From Apostichopus leukothele (Eukaryota; Echinodermata; Holothuroidea; Aspidochirotida; Stichopodidae), in NCBI GenBank assembly GCA_010014835.2, contig JAAAKB020000003.1:791964-815021 (forward strand): a DNA stretch of 23,058 nucleotides, written 5' to 3'. The notes under the pieces are model-generated. The model searched no databases. It saw only the letters and a list, made by a program, of their open reading frames with translations, and was not told where the DNA came from. Below are positions 8,323-17,213 of the stretch, piece by piece; position 1 is the first letter of the stretch, and each line of letters opens with the position of its first letter. The translations under genes and the position numbers were made by a program.

Positions 8323-9430
8323 TTAACGGTTGGTGGGTTCAATGTTTCATGCCAATTAAGCCCGTCAAATTTCGTATGTCGGGAGAGGAAACACATGGCG
8401 GGGAAAGAAATGAAGGATTGTGTTACATTTTGGACTGTGTATCATGCAAACCTCACTAAACTAGATGAATTGTTTGAGAGGAATGTCAAAATCGATTGTT
8501 GCTGTATTTTCTGCTGGTATCAAGCTGGGTCGCTGCCTACAACAGGTCACCATGGAACCCACTCGTGGCAATGTACAGTTTTGTGTACATTAGTAGTACT
8601 ACTTACTACTACATACTGACTGACCTCATGATGATGACTACTGGATCAACTTTTGTAAAAAGTTTTCAAAAGATAGCAGTGACAAATTGGCAGCAATTAC
8701 CGATTGCAGTTCACTTTTTCTCTTGTTTGGTATTGAATTACATCTGCTTACTCACCATGTTTTCTTTGAAAAGGTCAATTATTTTTGGGTATCTCCAACA
8801 AGATACCCACCCACCCCTCTCTCTCTCTCAGGTAAACAAAGGCCTGAATTGTATTTTTTTCTCTCCCTTATGTTGTAGTAGTAGGCAGCAGAGCAGATGT
8901 AATTTCATCCTTTACTCTGAATGGTTTTGTTTATGTAATGAAAGCTTAAAAGAGATTACTGGATGAGTGTGGACATACAATACCGCTGCATTAATTCAAC
9001 CCAGTGTCAGTTGAAAATTATAATGGCATTTATGTCTTTAGCAAGAATCTTTGAAACAAAACTTTTTTGAGGAGCTCTCATCCTTCTAGAATGGACCGAA
9101 TTGATCGGCCATGTATTAAGCCAGATGTAACAGGATTACCAGGCAGCAGCCAGTGACATAATCTGAGACGGCCTTCTGATTAGCAAGCATGAGAATGGAT
9201 CAGTGTTTTCATGTAATGTTTCATAGTTTATCTTTTATTTCCAAAATGAAAACTAATACCAGAAGGGCCTGTCTTTTGTGGTTTGCTGTTCCAAATCTGA
9301 GTGAAACACACACATGGGTCTTTTCGTTAATATATTTAGTTGGGATATTAACAAATATGGCAGATTTGGACCCTAAATTGCTCTATGAATTTTTGCAGAT
9401 ATATTTTGAATAATCTTTATTTCATATAGA
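8323..9430. other. Intronic/intergenic; long but doubtful open frame
   Basis: An open frame spans 8496-8966 on the plus strand but starts from TTG codons. It is rich in Cys, Phe, Tyr and Leu, includes a CT microsatellite (8815-8830), and has no splice sites at its ends; it is probably noncoding. A short direct/inverted run of TAGTAGTACTACTTACTACTAC lies at about 8591-8612. Nothing else was recognised. Confidence 0.35.
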
Positions 9431-10094
9431 TTGAACTCACACTCCAAAAATATACATACATTATAAATCTCCATTGAAGGTCACAATTGGGGAGCTTATA
9501 ATGTTAAGACAAATTGGCCTCTCCACACTGCAATACAGTACTGTGATGCTTTAAACTCCAACTTCCCTATTGCGGACGGATTATAATGATAACTGACTTG
9601 ATACTGAAGTGGTTGCATCTGAAAATGTGAAGGGCGGGGGTATTGTGGGCCACTAGGTTACAATTTCTGATACTGTTTTAGAGAAGGCCTTTTTTTTTTC
9701 TTTTTTTTTCCGATGGTCAGACCTGGCATCAATTGTTTGTAACAGGAACACTTCAAATGGAGGAAAGTGTTCTAGTGTGTATATACAGTGAACCACAAAC
9801 CAAAAAATTACATTATGATAAAACTTACTCTCCATTTTTCCAAATTTCCATTGAAAATACTGTACATAGCACAATTGGGGAGCTACTGTCCAAACAAATT
9901 GATAGCCTGATACTAACTGTACAATCCGGTACAGTGATGTGTTAAACCCCAGTTTCCCTATTGTGGCCAATTATAATGATCCCACACTACTGTTGTGGTC
10001 ACAACTGACAATGTTACTTCAGGGGGTTATCATGGGCTATTGGGTTACAAACTCTGATAACAGTACATAAATATTTTGGAGAAGGTTTTAGTGT
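9431..10094. repeat. Diverged tandem duplication, unit about 360-380 bp
   Basis: The segment 9431-9695 is repeated, with many differences, at 9788-10094. Shared landmarks in the same order are TGAAC with A/C-rich sequence, TCCATTGAA, CACAATTGGGGAGCT, ACAAATTG, TACAGT-type words, CAGTGATG/CTGTGATG, TTCCCTATTG, TTATAATGAT, GGGTTACAA/AGGTTACAA, TCTGATA and GGAGAAGG/AGAGAAGG. The TCCATTGAA landmarks are 377 bp apart. There is no terminal inverted repeat and no coding frame that survives in both copies. It is either an old local duplication or two neighbouring insertions of one unnamed repeat. Confidence 0.65.
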
Positions 10095-10977
10095 TTTGTT
10101 TTATGACAGACACAAAAATCTTGTCTACATTCCAGATGGGTGGTTCAGTGAGATAAAGAAGCTGAAGTTTATTTTTCTCAGTCATGTAATGTTCACCAGG
10201 TTGTAAGAGATAAAGAAAACTTTAAACGACCTCCAAACATGGTTATTGCACTTCTTCACTTCAATGTAATTGACAAACATGGGAAGTTTCAGCTTCTCTG
10301 CAAGATGATCATGATTCATGCATGATTCTCCATTGAGGCAATTGGTCAAAATTATTGTCATGCTGTGCACAGTTTAAAAAATGAAGATGTTGATTTAAAT
10401 GCCTTTGTCATCAAATTTTATAAATTTCAAGCCTAAGGTTACTAAATAGCAACATTTTTAGGATATTGTGACATTAAGATTGTACTGAATATTGTACATT
10501 ATGGTTGTACTTTCATATGGTGCTTCAGTACTACAAGCCCCAATAACTTTGCCTGAATGATATCCGTAAATTTGTATAAAATGTAGCACTGTACATAATT
10601 TTGAGCCTGAAGTATTTTTTTATGTAAGGAAAAAAACGGCAGTCCATTGGATTATAATAGCAAATTAGTCTTACAGCAATGCTTGTGTGTTGTTTGTGTA
10701 ACAAGTGTGTTGAGTTAAGATTCTTGCCTGGTGTAGAATAATTGTAATACAACATGTTACTGGACCTGTTTTACTGTACTTTTTTTGCTTATGGTGACTC
10801 AAGAATTGTTGATTTTTATCTGTCAACTAAAGCATTAGCAAAAGAGAGATGTACAGTAACTCTGATGGTTTTCAATAATTTTTTATTTTTTAAATTCTGT
10901 AGCATACATTCCTTAAAAAGGAGAAGTAAATGCAAACATTATCATGACCCTATATGATATAACTCATGATAAAACTG
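10095..10977. other. Intronic/intergenic, no gene seen
   Basis: AT-rich sequence with scattered TGTAC/GTACA words but no exon, RNA gene or repeat that I can define. Short open frames on both strands look accidental. Confidence 0.4.
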
Positions 10978-10980
10978 CCC

Positions 10981-11016
<36 letters not shown>

Positions 11017-11181
11017 ACACCCCAAAACCACCCCACATTCCAAGACAAAACACAATCTCCCACAAAAATTGTCACAACGTCNNNNNNNNNNNNNNNNNNN
11101 NNNNNNNNNNNNNNNNNNNNNNNNNNNNNNNNNNNNNNNNNNNNNNNNNNNNNNNNNNNNNNNNNNNNNNNNNNNNNNNNN
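10978..11181. other. C35 homopolymer and 100-N assembly gap
   Basis: An unbroken run of 35 C (10982-11016) is followed by about 65 bp of C/A-rich sequence and then exactly 100 N (11082-11181), the usual placeholder for a gap of unknown size. The sequence right of the gap is G-rich (about 11215-11240). Proline-rich open frames across this area merely translate poly(C). Sequence beside the run should be treated as low quality, and a missing exon could hide in the gap. Confidence 0.9.
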
Positions 11182-11623
11182 AGCGATTGATGTTAGCTGA
11201 TAAGGCTGTTTGTGCGGGGGGGTGGTGGGGTGTGGGCAGGGAGGAATCAGCTTCCTAATGTCAGTACTTGGCAGACAATGAGAGTATTGCTAGCCCAATT
11301 GCATCAATTGAAAATCAGAACTTGTAGAACTCAGTATGTAAAATATTTCATATAGAGTTTGCTGAATCAGCATTTAATTTGTGGTTAGTTGAGTAAAATT
11401 ATTACATTTTGTACAAGTCATGTAATATCCACCCTAAATTTAAAAACCTCTAATTGTAAGATACACATCTCTATACTAATTAGTACTTCTCATAGTTGAA
11501 AGATGTATGTAAAGCCAGAACAGAGAAAACGGTTTGTCCTGCAAAGTTTAGAAAATTAAATTTTGTTTGCTAAACAGCCAGAATTAACAAATATTGTTAC
11601 TGGACTATTTGAATTGGTGGATT
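11182..11623. other. Intronic/intergenic, no gene seen
   Basis: A G-rich start next to the assembly gap gives way to ordinary AT-rich DNA. No exon or repeat was recognised. Confidence 0.4.
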
Positions 11624-11708
11624 AAGGTGACAGACTATGGTGACAGACTTACAGTAGGTGACAGACCGAGGTGACAGACTAAAGGTGAAGGCTAAGGTGA
11701 CAGACTAC
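11624..11708. repeat. Minisatellite, GGTGACAGACTA units
   Basis: Six imperfect units begin with (A)GGTGACAGAC or, once, AGGTGAAGGC, and are spaced 12-18 bp apart by variable tails (TAT, TTACAGTA, CGA, TAA). The array is short and irregular, so it is old or was never long. It has no coding potential. Confidence 0.8.
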
Positions 11709-13027
11709 GCTACAGTAAGAGGTCTCGTTGTCACTAATTCTGTAAATATTCCAGAAATATTACAGATGTTAAAGTAATTACTTTCACTCCTCTTATGAAA
11801 ACTGTCTTCACTCACAATTTTTTTTTTTCCATCCACCTTTGTTTAGCCCACTCAATTTGATTTCATAGTTATCCCAACTGGATGAAAGGTTTCAGGATTC
11901 TAGCACAACAGGAATTTACTTTTCCAAGTCATATAACAACTAATTCTCCTGACATACTTTGTTAGGACGTAATAGAATAATAGGGCATCGACTTTCTGAT
12001 TATATTTCCTGGTACATCGGACAGAGACAGCCAGGCTGAACATATACATAAAGTTTCATAATTCAGCCATTGCTGGTGAACATTTCCGCCAGCATTTGTA
12101 CTGCACCTTTTTATTTTTTACTCTGTGGCTGTCATCGTCGTCGTAGTAACCGTACATTCCAATGTTGTTACATCTCTGATTGTTCAATTTATTTGTGCAG
12201 CAGTGATATTGTCCTGTGTGGTGTGTATTTACCCTTCAGTACAATCAAGTGGCAATTTATTAACTGTTGTCCCACACACTACAGTATTTACATGATCACG
12301 TACAACTAGTGCGTGGGTTGTGATCAAAGTGTAAAGAAAGCCCACCTTTAAAATACTTTAGCTATATACTGTAGTTTACTGGAGCGTATAACTGCAATAA
12401 TTCAGTTCATTTGTCTTATTGGATGGCTGGTCACTTGCTGTTTGGTCTTTACTGGACTAGTACTATCAATGGAAGTGAAACCCCGCCCCCCCTTTTTTTT
12501 GTACTGCTTGTAAATAAACTTTGAAATTATCAAAGATAATCAGACATGCTGTGGAATGATCAGACATGTTGTACACAGAGATACTATATTAAGTACATAT
12601 CCAGGGCTGACAAAATAACTTTCCACTGTTCTTAGAGAACTATAGAGTAGTTGTTCTACAACCATCACAATCTTTTGGGTTTCCATAGTGACAACCATTT
12701 AATTTCAGTAATTGCACTCATTGAGACAAACTGTAATTACTTTGTGTTGAATTTTCTTAAGTTTTCTTCACTTCCTTGCGTACTTGTATCCTGGCAACCA
12801 ATAGCAATCTTGCTCTAACATGCCCAGAAAAATATGGTAATATATTAGAACTGTATGTACGCCCTTAGCAACCGGTGACTTCTGGTCACTTCTGGTTAAT
12901 CTGCCTCCCCTTCAATCAACCCTTCCTACATGCATTTCCTACACGGATTTGTTTATTTCTTACATTACAGTATCTTCTTTTCTGGTAACCATACTGTAAA
13001 TCTGTTTTGTAATCTTTTTAAATTTAG
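11709..13027. other. Intronic/intergenic, no gene seen
   Basis: No convincing exon. AATAAA near 12512, after a T-rich run and before TTTGAAATTATC, looks like a poly(A) signal in isolation, but no coding end is attached to it. A short direct repeat ATCAGACATG(C/T)TGT occurs at about 12538-12573. Confidence 0.35.
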
Positions 13028-13086
13028 GAGAAGAATGTGCCGCTTTTTCAAAGTTGATAAAATTGATCAAAGAAGGGATAATATAA
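13028..13086 (+). CDS. Candidate short terminal exon (weak)
   Basis: After a pyrimidine-rich stretch and TTTAG, a frame that takes two nucleotides from this exon reads Glu-Glu-Cys-Ala-Ala-Phe followed by a Lys/Leu/Ile-rich amphipathic stretch and a TAA stop at 13084-13086. It is phase-compatible with the exon ending at 6015 (one overhanging G plus GA gives Gly). AATAAA words follow at about 13214 and 13421. If used, it would give a protein of about 137 residues. Eighteen codons are too few to prove coding by composition, and one in three acceptors would match the phase by chance. Treat it as a lead only. Confidence 0.2.
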
Positions 13087-14118
13087 TTAGGATAGCCTAA
13101 TTCCTATGTAGTTTGTTTTAATAATCTGATGATGTGTACATATACATGTATGTGTATATGTGTGAATTTTAAATCTTGTTACAGCTAAATTCAGAAGCAG
13201 ACAAGGGTGTAAAATAAAATTTGCAATTATAGTAGAAATCTTGACACATTGAGTAGACCTGTGCAAGTGTGAATTATGTATGTAATCAGAAAATGTTCAC
13301 ACAATTGTTGCAAAGCTGAAATACACTCTGTAGAAACCCGGACAGAAAAATTATGGAACTTACACTTGAGTTGATTTTAACACTTTTATATGCTACATAT
13401 TCGATGCTAAAACCTGTTAAATAAAAAAAAGGTAAATTAATTTAACTTTGTACTTATCAATGTATGTAAATTTATGCACAGTCACACAGTTTCAATGCTA
13501 CAGTACAGTATATCAGTACAGATACTCATTAATTACTGTGCTAGTGTTGAAACCCAGCACTATTGCACAGTCAGTAGTGTTGTGCCCTAGTTGATGATTT
13601 TGACTAATGAAAACATATAATAGTTAATTGTACACTAAAGAACTTAATTAATAAAACAAGTTTAATTTGTTAAACCAAAAAAGGAACATTTGCCACGAAA
13701 AATAAAATTAATAAGATAGCTGATGGATGTTTTTTAGCCTCCTACGATAATAAAATTTATTAAGTGGTTGCAATCCTCTTTACAAGCAGCCAGGGAATCC
13801 TTTCAAGTATGGATTGACTACACCTTCTACCTTGTTATGTTGAATTGTTTATGCTTAGCGCAGGATGCCCTGTTTTTGTTTCTCTGGGATTAAGTATTAA
13901 AATACATCTTATAAAGAGCTTGATCCGTAAGCTTCTCTCAGAAGAGTAATTTTAACGTCTAAAAGTATGTCAGTTGATGCTTGTGAAAAGTGATGGGCCA
14001 TTAATGGATTTCATAGCATTAACTGTGTGGGGTCTGTGGATAGTATATAGATACTCAATTAATCAGTGGCCTGCTGTACTGTAGTGTTGACAGGGCTTGA
14101 CTACTATATTCATATACG
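13087..14118. other. Intronic/intergenic, no gene seen
   Basis: AT-rich DNA with TA/GTAC-rich patches (for example 13495-13530) and AATAAA words near 13214 and 13421. No exon or named repeat was recognised. Confidence 0.4.
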
Positions 14119-14577
14119 TTATGGTGACCATATTTGCCTGACTGGAATCAGGGACATTTATTGCGTGACTGATATAGGGGAGGGGTCTAAGGGAAAATTT
14201 TTAAGTGCCTAAGGTGCTTTAGATGAAAAATGGTGATACTTAGAAGCACTTTTTAAATCAATTTTATTTTCAAAAGTGTAGCATTTTCTTAGATGAAATT
14301 TACTTACTTTACGAAAGAGTGCTAGGCTAGATCGATCTAGCATATTTTAACAGTGTTTCCACTTTACACTGGCCCACCTGAAATACTGGTTAGTTCCGTT
14401 CTGCGACTGCACACTGGACTAAATTTTGTTTTTACAATTATTTTACTAATGTGGGGTATTTTTGAAATTCCTGAACATTTTGACGAATCGGGGACATTTT
14501 CGGGGACACTTGTTCATCGGGGACACTACACTGTAATCGGGGACTGGCCCCGAAAATCGGGGACGTCTGGTCACCTT
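14119..14577. mobile_element. Nonautonomous DNA transposon with GGTGACCA termini
   Basis: The left end reads GGTGACCATATTTGCCTGA. The reverse complement of the right end reads GGTGACCAGACGTCCCCGA. In both arms a small inverted repeat follows directly (CCTGA/TCAGG on the left, CCCCGA/TCGGGG on the right), so the two ends are structurally equivalent although diverged. The right part carries several copies of ATCGGGGAC (14490-14565), a subterminal repeat. The open frame over 14353-14625 is a by-product of these repeats. The flanks TTAT and TTAC could be decayed TTAA duplications, as in Kolobok-type elements, but this is uncertain. The interior of about 400 bp contains a perfect 16-bp palindrome (GCTAGATCGATCTAGC, 14326-14341) and no transposase. 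Confidence 0.55.
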
Positions 14578-15404
14578 ACTTTAAGTGACTGTGGGTATAA
14601 GGGGCTGGTGTTAGTACCACTGTGACATATTTCATATATTTTTCTATTGTGGAACAGAATGTTGTCATTATAGAATACACTTAATCTGAATGTTCCCATT
14701 TGATACATCATCCGGTAGTTTTGAGCATTTCCAAAATCTATTAATTGCTATCAAAGTAAGAAAGCATTAGACCTGTGTTTTCAAACAAATGACTCAACAT
14801 GGCTTCTAGTCCTTCAAGCTTTCATTCCTGAGCACATTCCCATAAGATTCACTACTCAACACTTAAATTTTAAGCAACATTGATCAATCCCCACCCATTC
14901 CTGTGGAAGGAGCTGTAATGTTTTTCAACACACTGCTGACACAATCACGACCATTGAGACCTAAATTTGATGCATATTTATATCCCAAATCTACCGTCCC
15001 ACAACTTTGGTCACAATTCATGAATGGGGATGAACAGTACTTTGCAAACTTGGGAAACAGTCGGTTGCACATCCAATTATTAATTTAAAACCATCGTAAC
15101 CATATAAAATCCAAAGATGGAGTTCCATACTTTAGCGTACAATGCTTCACATCAGGATGAAGTACAATATACTTACATAACACAAACTGAACAGTCTGAT
15201 GTACCAGTTGTCTCTCTCTTCTGTGGTTGTAAACTGCAATACAAAAATGATGAAAGAACGTATGGGAACTGAGAGAGCACCGTGCAAACATGTTACCAGA
15301 GAGTAGTTAAGGATCAATGAGCAGAGTACATAATTAGGAGACAGGTAATTGGAGCGAAGTAAATTGACCAGTTGGCACTTTTTTCATCATTAAAAAGAAA
15401 AGCA
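14578..15404. other. Intronic/intergenic, no gene seen
   Basis: No exon was recognised. Short open frames overlapping on both strands at 14884-15291 have no splice support. Confidence 0.4.
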
Positions 15405-15729
15405 GTTTGCTAACAGTTTTATTTTATTTTGATTTTCAGCTGCTCTGTTACTGTATCCCTTCGGGTGATCCTCCTTATCTACTCTGTATTTGTATTTGTA
15501 CTTGTATTGTATTCTTGTGTTTCAGTGTTTTATTCATTTTTGTCATTTACTCATCCCGCTCATCCCTTGTGTACTAATCCCCTTACATGTATCTCATTGT
15601 GTTCACCGTGCTCATTAACCTGTCTGTATTCTGTGCGTGTTTTTGTCCCTTCTGTTACTGTTACATGTCATTTAGCCTCTGAAGAAGATCCTGCTAGGAT
15701 CAAAACATCAGGCCAACTTACTTTTACAC
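15405..15729 (+). repeat. Hammerhead-bearing retrozyme/PLE-like repeat, copy 2
   Basis: The copy starts with GTTTGCTAACAGTTTTATTTTA, the tract found downstream of the ribozyme in the minus-strand copy. It continues through about 250 bp of T/C-rich sequence and ends with the hammerhead-like core at 15675-15714 and CCAACTTACTTTTACACA. Core parts are GCCT, CTGAAGA, an extra A, stem GATCC/GGATC with loop TGCTA, AAAA where GAAA is expected, ATC and AGGC. Outer GCCT and AGGC can pair as stem I. The two core differences from the other copy are both CG to CA, as expected from decay of methylated CpG. The open frame over 15429-15737 is accidental. No reverse transcriptase is present. Confidence 0.65.
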
Positions 15730-15899
15730 AGCATTAGAATGTGCAAAGATCATAGCACATTCAGGACTAAAGGTGATAAAATGGTTGTGCATAGATCATA
15801 GCACATTCAGTACTGAAGATGATACAGTGGTTGTGCATAGCATTATAATGTGCATAGATCATAGCACATTCAGGACTAAAGGTGATAAAATGGTTGTGC
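15730..15899. repeat. Tandem repeat, about 46-bp unit inside a 109-bp higher unit
   Basis: Three copies of GTGCA(A/T)AGATCATAGCACATTCAG plus a GGTGATAAAATGGTT-like tail start at 15741, 15787 and 15850. The words AGCATTAGAATGTGC (15730) and AGCATTATAATGTGC (15839) show that a unit of about 109 bp holding two subunits has itself begun to duplicate. The array directly abuts the end of the hammerhead repeat copy. No coding meaning. Confidence 0.85.
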
Positions 15900-16400
15900 C
15901 AGACACTTGGCTCTACTTCTTCAATTCCTTATGCACTGTACAAATTTTGCTCATGAATATATATGCATAACGGTCTTTACTTATGTGCCATTTTTGCTCT
16001 TTCCATAACTTTCTAGACTGTGTGTGTGGGCTTACTGTACCATATAGGTCTCAAGCACCTTATTTATATACAGCATTCCCATATGTCTGTATCCTATATT
16101 CTAGCAATGCAGTGAAATTCTGAAATTTGTATGCTCTATCAAGCATCCATGACTTAATGGGAGGCCTAGATAAAACTACACCTGGGCTGAATATCTTTCT
16201 AGCACACAGAGAACCATTTTCTAAATTCAGACTTGTTGAATGTCAGAAACTTAACAAGAATATACATTGCTGGTACACAAGTAGTCAGAATTTAAAATTT
16301 GACTTAAAGTACTGTATAGTGCATAAAGTTTGTCTACCTTTGTTTTTCATAAGACAATATATATACTATGACAAGGCTACATACATAGCTGGACAAGAGA
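15900..16400. other. Intronic/intergenic; doubtful open frame
   Basis: An open frame at 16127-16447 runs into the GCAGCAGCTATAGCTAA tandem repeat. Its ends are not splice sites, so it is probably chance. Nothing else was recognised. Confidence 0.35.
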
Positions 16401-16577
16401 AGCTATACCTAATTGCAGCAGCTATAGCTAAATTGCAGCAGCTATAGCTAATAGCAGCAGCTATACTTAATAGCAGAAGCTGCAGCTAATAGAAGCTAAA
16501 TACCTAATTGCAGAAACTATACCTAATAGCAGCTATAACTAATTGCAGCAGCTATTGCTAATTGCAGAAGCTATACA
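16401..16577. repeat. Tandem repeat, about 19-bp GCAGCAGCTATAGCTAATT unit
   Basis: About eight to nine imperfect units with variants such as GCAGAAGCTATAC, GCAGAAACTATACC and GCAGCTATAACTAATT. AGCTATAGCT is itself palindromic, so each unit can form a small hairpin. The array stops a few bases before a second, unrelated tandem array. Confidence 0.85.
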
Positions 16578-16581
16578 TATA

Positions 16582-16866
16582 ACTAACAGTGTACCAGATA
16601 TGCAATGCATTTCAAACTATTCCATAACTAACAGTGTACCAGATATGCAATGCAATGCAAACCATTCCATAACTAACAGTGTACCAGATATATGCAATGC
16701 AATGCAAACCATTCCATAACTAACAGTGTACCAGATATATGCAATGCAAACCATTCCATAACTAGCAGTGTACCAGATATGCAATGCAAATCAAACTATT
16801 CCATAGCTAACAGTGTACCAGATATGCAATGCAATGCAAACCATTCCATAACTAACAGTGTACCAG
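16582..16866. repeat. Minisatellite, 45-bp unit (42-47 bp variants)
   Basis: Units begin ACTAACAGTGTACCAGATAT and continue GCAATGCAATGCAAACC and ATTCCATA. Starts at 16582, 16627, 16672, 16719, 16761, 16806 and 16851 give spacings of 45, 45, 47, 42, 45 and 45 bp. Length changes come from gain or loss of short AT and GCAAT words inside the unit. The 45-bp unit keeps one frame open and so produces a repetitive peptide frame (16692-16877), but the 47- and 42-bp units shift it and there is no start or splice context. I read it as noncoding. Confidence 0.9.
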
Positions 16867-17033
16867 TTAAAACCTGATTTTCCCGCCAAACCGTCTTATC
16901 ATAATTCATATTTCGTTCTTAAATCAAACATGTCCTCTTCCTATGTGTACTTCTCTTTCCTTCCTACTTGTTTTGTTTGTTTTGATGTATTGATTTGTAT
17001 TTGTGAATTACTTCCGTCATTTTGTTTTATCAG

Positions 17034-17213
17034 AACACAGAAGAATGGATCCCAAAAAATATGAACAAACATGAAAGATATCGATCCTGGGAAAGTTTGA
17101 GGGTATCCATAGAAAACCAGGAAATGAAAGGCTCGAAGTGGGAATGGCTCGAAGACGCAAAGGAGAAGCAAATGAAATGTCAAGTGATCCCAAAGAATTT
17201 AATGACAACATGA
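17034..17213 (+). CDS. Candidate last coding exon, unidentified Trp/Lys/Glu-rich peptide
   Basis: A good acceptor (TTTGTTTTATCAG, ending at 17033) is followed by 59 codons and a TGA at 17211-17213, with no strong internal donor, which fits a last exon. The peptide starts NTEEW and has Trp at 5, 19, 36 and 38, for example in SKWEWLEDAKEK (34-45). It is highly charged and probably helical, unlike the Cys/Phe/Tyr-rich chance frames elsewhere here. The frame begins in phase 0, so it cannot follow the exon ending at 6015 (phase 1) directly. At least one intermediate exon would be needed, possibly lost in the assembly gap. No AATAAA is near. No family recognised; a chance frame is possible. Confidence 0.4.
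   Translation, partial: NTEEWIPKNMNKHERYRSWESLRVSIENQEMKGSKWEWLEDAKEKQMKCQVIPKNLMTT

Noticed and set aside
8496-8966. 156-codon open frame on the plus strand
   Set aside because: It begins at TTG codons, is Cys/Phe/Tyr/Leu-rich like chance frames in AT-rich DNA, runs through a CT microsatellite and has no splice sites at its ends.
9653-9970. 105-codon minus-strand open frame
   Set aside because: It lies across the tandem-duplicated repeat and a poly(T) tract; the frame is not kept in the other copy.
10944-11258. Proline-rich open frames
   Set aside because: They are translations of the C35 run and of the N gap, not genes.
14353-14625. 90-codon open frame with a repetitive Gly/His/Thr-rich part
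   Set aside because: It is produced by the ATCGGGGAC subterminal repeats of the GGTGACCA-ended transposon.
15429-15737. 102-codon hydrophobic open frame resembling a secreted or membrane protein
   Set aside because: It lies within the hammerhead-bearing repeat; its C-terminal part is the translated ribozyme core, and the other copy does not keep the frame.
16127-16447. 106-codon open frame
   Set aside because: It reads into the 19-bp tandem repeat and has no splice support.
16692-16877. Repetitive peptide frame with 15-residue units
   Set aside because: It is the 45-bp minisatellite read in frame; 42- and 47-bp units break the register, and no start or splice context exists.
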